Shown: one piece after another, positions 4,207 to 6,292 of the stretch
Layout of the letters: every line of letters starts with the position of its first letter
Position numbering within the stretch: the first letter of the stretch is position 1
From: Pyrinomonadaceae bacterium
GTDB taxonomy: Bacteria; Acidobacteriota; Blastocatellia; Pyrinomonadales; Pyrinomonadaceae
NCBI GenBank assembly: GCA_014379075.1
Contig: JACMMN010000324.1
Location: 1-6,292, forward strand
Length of the DNA: 6,292 bases
Direction: 5' to 3'
Notes under the pieces: generated by a model
The model's database searches: none
What the model was told of the DNA's origin: nothing
Seen by the model: only the letters and a program-made list of their open reading frames with translations
Made by a program: the position numbers and the translations under genes

Positions 4207-6291
4207 TCAGAACCTATAAAGTTTATTCCCGGCATCTGCCAGCATTGCGACGGCGAGGGAAACGGCGTCCACTTGATCGTCGAATTGGCCGCCGGGGAAA
4301 TCGCAGGCTTCGTCGAGAAATTCGCGGTTCCACGCGCCGCTCACCAGTACGACCTTGCCTTCCTCGGCCGGTGCCGACCATTTCAGCGCACGCGTTACCT
4401 TATCGACCGTCACGTCGATGCCGCGCAGGCCTCGGCCGTGCGTGCGGGTTTCGCGCCGCAGCTCCTGAATTAATGCCTGACCGTGGAGCGCTTTTTCGAT
4501 GCCGTGGTCGGTATCGCGTTCCGCTTCCATGCGTTCGATGATAAAGCGTTTTTGTTCCGGATATTCGATCCGTTTGCGAAAGCCGCCGTCGATATACATA
4601 TCGCCAGTGGCTTTATCGATCGCGACGCGGAAGCTGGCCGTGTAGCACGCCGAAGTCCGCGTCGAAACGGCAAGATCGTAGCCGCGTTTCCACCGCAGGC
4701 CGTCCGGAGCTTTATCGACGAAGCGTTTGAACCACGCCCGTTTGAATATGCCTCCTTCCGCAGGCGTCGGCTGCTGCTGATACAGAGCGGCGAACGAATA
4801 ACTGCCAAGCTGGCGGCGGATGTCAGCGAGCTTGGATTCGTCAAATCGTTCGGGGCAAAGTGCGGAGCCGACGGGACGGTTGAGCGGATCGCCGGAACGC
4901 GGGCTGCCAGCCCGCTCTTCATCGTCCGGAGAGTCGTAGATTTCCGCGTCGGATTCGGACGCGGTGGCGTCCGTGCGGGCAAGGCTGCCCGCGTTCCGGC
5001 CGGCATCCGCTTCGGCCAACGCCGGTAAATTTATCACATCCCATTCCTGCCCGCCGTCCTTCATTTCCCTCAGCAACCGGCCGGCGAGGTCGTCCTGGTG
5101 CCAGCGGGTTTGGATTAGGACGATGGCAGCATTCGGTTCGAGGCGTGTGTAAAGGTCGTTGTTGTACCAATCCCAGAGCCGGTCTCGGTAGGTTTCGCTT
5201 TCGGCCTCGGCGCGGCTTTTTACCGGATCGTCGATCACGATAAGCTGGCCGCCGAAACCTGTGACGCCCGCACCGACCCCGACCGCCTTCACCCCGCCGC
5301 CAAGCGCCGTTTCCCATTGCGATACCGTATTTATTGTCCGCGAAGGCGGAAACATTCTTTGGATCTGGGGTTGCTCATTTTGTGACGCGGTGGAAAAGCT
5401 CCCCTCCTTGGAAAAGGAGGGGTGGCCGCGTTTCGCGGACGGGGTGGTTCGTTCTTCGTTTAACGGTAAGTCGTTTAAAGGTGAAGAAACAACCACCCCG
5501 TCTGCCGAAGCGGCATCCACCCCTCCTTTGGAAGTAGGGGAGCCAAGAGTCGCCACCCAGTCTGCCGCGGCGGCATCCACTCCTCCATCAAAAGTAGGCG
5601 AGCCGGGATCGGACGACTTCGTATTTACCCGGCGGTCTTCCTCCTCCGAAAGCAGCCGCCGGATCGAGCGGGAGAATTTGTCGGCCAGTTTCTGGTTATA
5701 ACTGCTGACGATGATCCGCATCTTCGGATCGTTCCACAATCGCCAGCCCGCATACCGGACTGTGACGAGCTCAGATTTCCCGTGCCTCGGCGGCAAAAAT
5801 ATCATCAGCCGCTTGCACTCGCCATCCGTCACCCGCTGCAGATGCTTATAAATGTATTCCTGGTATTTCCAATCCCAAGTCATCTCCGGGGAAACCGATT
5901 TGAGCCAATCCGGAAAGGCAGAAACACGACCGGTAGGGAGTGTGTTTTTCTGTTGCTCATCGGACGATGTATGAGAGGCAGAAACCCGCGCGGTAGCAAG
6001 GGTGTTCCCACCGTCAGGGATGCTCAAGTGAAGAACACACTTCCTACCGGTCGTGTTTCTGCCTATGTGCTCCCGCCACTCAAACCGCTCGATCCATCCC
6101 GGCTTGTAAACGCCGTCTTCCGTTCGCCCGTAAAGAATCCGCCGGTTGAAATCCGCATAGCCAAGCTCCTCGCGCATCTCCCGCTCGATCCGCAGCAAAT
6201 TCCTGCCGCCATACTTCAAATAAAGCTCGAAACACGCCCGATACCGCTCCGTATAAATAGTTTCCATAAGTTTCGCGAAATAATCGCTCAC
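4207..6291 (-). CDS. terL: Phage-type terminase large subunit enlarged by three in-frame palindromic repeats (start at window edge)
   Basis: This 694-residue protein is the motor and nuclease that packages phage DNA into the prohead. The GTG at 6291-6289 is one base from the window edge, so the true start may lie outside; ATG at residue 9 is an alternative. Residues ~10-75 are helical, Arg/Glu-rich and possibly DNA-binding. The ATPase domain shows Walker A PPRHGKSE (167-174), Walker B LIVIDDP (350-356) and coupling motif LIQTRWH (392-398). The RNase H-like nuclease domain shows Asp539 (RGYDLA), Glu599 (GIEKALHG) and Asp672/Asp675 (GGQFDDQVDA), resembling the Terminase_6C/TIGR01630 type. Relatives usually have about 450-560 residues. 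The excess fits three low-complexity inserts at residues ~77-125, ~230-298 and ~431-467, each encoded by a palindromic DNA repeat. All catalytic motifs remain, so activity is possible but unproven. No other phage gene is visible; the ferredoxin gene follows downstream, which suggests a prophage edge or an orphan. Confidence 0.92.
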   Translation of the reverse strand: MSDYFAKLMETIYTERYRACFELYLKYGGRNLLRIEREMREELGYADFNRRILYGRTEDGVYKPGWIERFEWREHIGRNTTGRKCVLHLSIPDGGNTLATARVSASHTSSDEQQKNTLPTGRVSAFPDWLKSVSPEMTWDWKYQEYIYKHLQRVTDGECKRLMIFLPPRHGKSELVTVRYAGWRLWNDPKMRIIVSSYNQKLADKFSRSIRRLLSEEEDRRVNTKSSDPGSPTFDGGVDAAAADWVATLGSPTSKGGVDAASADGVVVSSPLNDLPLNEERTTPSAKRGHPSFSKEGSFSTASQNEQPQIQRMFPPSRTINTVSQWETALGGGVKAVGVGAGVTGFGGQLIVIDDPVKSRAEAESETYRDRLWDWYNNDLYTRLEPNAAIVLIQTRWHQDDLAGRLLREMKDGGQEWDVINLPALAEADAGRNAGSLARTDATASESDAEIYDSPDDEERAGSPRSGDPLNRPVGSALCPERFDESKLADIRRQLGSYSFAALYQQQPTPAEGGIFKRAWFKRFVDKAPDGLRWKRGYDLAVSTRTSACYTASFRVAIDKATGDMYIDGGFRKRIEYPEQKRFIIERMEAERDTDHGIEKALHGQALIQELRRETRTHGRGLRGIDVTVDKVTRALKWSAPAEEGKVVLVSGAWNREFLDEACDFPGGQFDDQVDAVSLAVAMLADAGNKLYRF
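4891..5000. repeat. REPIN-like palindromic element inside terL (element 3)
   Basis: The two ends are inverted: GCCGGAACGCGGGC at 4891-4904 is exactly mirrored at 4987-5000. Each arm also folds on itself. GCGGGCT/AGCCCGC (4899-4905 with 4909-4915) is a 7-bp stem with a 3-base loop, and GCGGGCA/TGCCCGC (4975-4981 with 4986-4992) is a 7-bp stem with a 4-base loop. Between them a smaller hairpin, GGACGC/GCGTCC (4957-4972), is present. Two inverted small hairpins joined by a spacer is the architecture of a REPIN. It encodes terminase residues ~431-467, an Ala/Asp/Ser/Glu-rich stretch between INLPALAEAD and DPLNRPVGSALCPERF. Related terminases appear to join these two segments directly. Confidence 0.75.
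5399..5604. repeat. Palindromic element with a tandem third half-copy inside terL (element 2)
   Basis: Arm C (5399-5449) begins CTCCCCTCC and ends GGGGTGGTT. Its imperfect reverse complement is arm A (5491-5542). A diverged direct copy of arm A, copy B (5552-5604), starts 60 bases after it; A and B match at 43 of 53 positions by my count. Internal hairpins include CCCCTCCTT/AAGGAGGGG (5401-5409 with 5414-5422), CCGCG/CGCGG (5426-5438) and TGCCG/CGGCA (5503-5515). The central part (5450-5490) continues the palindrome imperfectly. The element encodes terminase residues ~230-298, including a 20-residue repeat seen twice (GSPTFDGGVDAA and GSPTSKGGVDAA). It lies between the Walker A and Walker B parts of the ATPase domain. 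Confidence 0.8.
5917..6063. repeat. Palindromic element with three half-copies inside terL (element 1)
   Basis: The outer arms at 5917-5949 (starting GGCAGAAACACGACCGGTAG) and 6031-6063 are reverse complements at 31 of 33 positions. A third, more diverged copy in the same direction as the left arm lies at 5977-6008, 60 bases after it. The element is 147 bases, exactly 49 codons, and encodes terminase residues 77-125. The two direct copies give a visible protein repeat, NTLATARVSA (96-105) and NTLPTGRVSA (116-125). It sits between the N-terminal helical region and the start of the ATPase domain. Confidence 0.8.
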
Positions 6292-6292
6292 C

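Noticed and set aside
4099..4541. Overlapping + strand open frames starting in the CGCAAAG repeat
   Set aside because: They consist of repeat sequence followed by the antisense of the terminase 3' end, with no family resemblance.
4483..5028. Open frame of 181 codons on the + strand opposite the terminase
   Set aside because: It mirrors the terminase codons and element 3, shows no recognisable domain and lacks independent support.
4121..5604. CRISPR array, because of several repeated segments
   Set aside because: The repeats are inverted, diverged and irregularly spaced, with no series of unique spacers and no cas genes.
5261..5701. Open frame of 146 codons on the + strand across element 2
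   Set aside because: It is Pro/Ser/Thr-rich translation of the repeat's other strand, with no domain or ribosome-binding site; it is a shadow of the terminase.

Overview
This 6.3 kb window looks like chromosomal DNA of a free-living bacterium with moderate-to-high GC. The antiporter and ferredoxin styles, together with intergenic repeats of this kind, suggest Acidobacteriota (Blastocatellia/Pyrinomonadales-like). That placement rests on family resemblance from memory and was not searched. The window holds four genes: the 3' end of a lipase-like hydrolase (+), a complete cation:proton antiporter (+), a complete 2Fe-2S ferredoxin-domain protein (-), and a nearly complete phage-type terminase large subunit (-) that reaches the right edge.

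Layout: 1-333 is the C-terminal third of an alpha/beta hydrolase of the monoacylglycerol lipase type, followed by a strong intrinsic terminator (374-404). 493-2898 encodes a CPA2/Kef-type antiporter with a membrane exchanger domain, a TrkA-N nucleotide-binding domain, a TrkA-C domain and a C-terminal UBP-type zinc finger. It ends just before a perfect 20-bp inverted repeat plus T-run (2901-2961), which also touches the stop codon of the convergent ferredoxin gene (4003-2960, -). The gap at 4004-4206 holds the ferredoxin ribosome-binding site and a nested inverted repeat made of degenerate CGCAAAG-like units. 6291-4207 (-) is the terminase.

The most unusual part is the terminase gene. It carries three unrelated palindromic repeat elements (4891-5000, 5399-5604, 5917-6063). 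All three lie in frame and between conserved motifs, so the protein grows to 694 residues while its ATPase and nuclease motifs stay intact. This resembles the in-frame palindromic elements described in Rickettsia (RPE) and the REP/REPIN repeats mobilised by RAYT transposases. With the two intergenic palindromes, the window holds five different palindromic sequences.

The genes do not form an obvious pathway. The hydrolase and antiporter are separated by a terminator, the ferredoxin is convergent to the antiporter, and the terminase is the only phage-like gene visible. No capsid, portal or integrase gene follows it, so it is either the edge of a prophage lying to the right or an isolated phage remnant.
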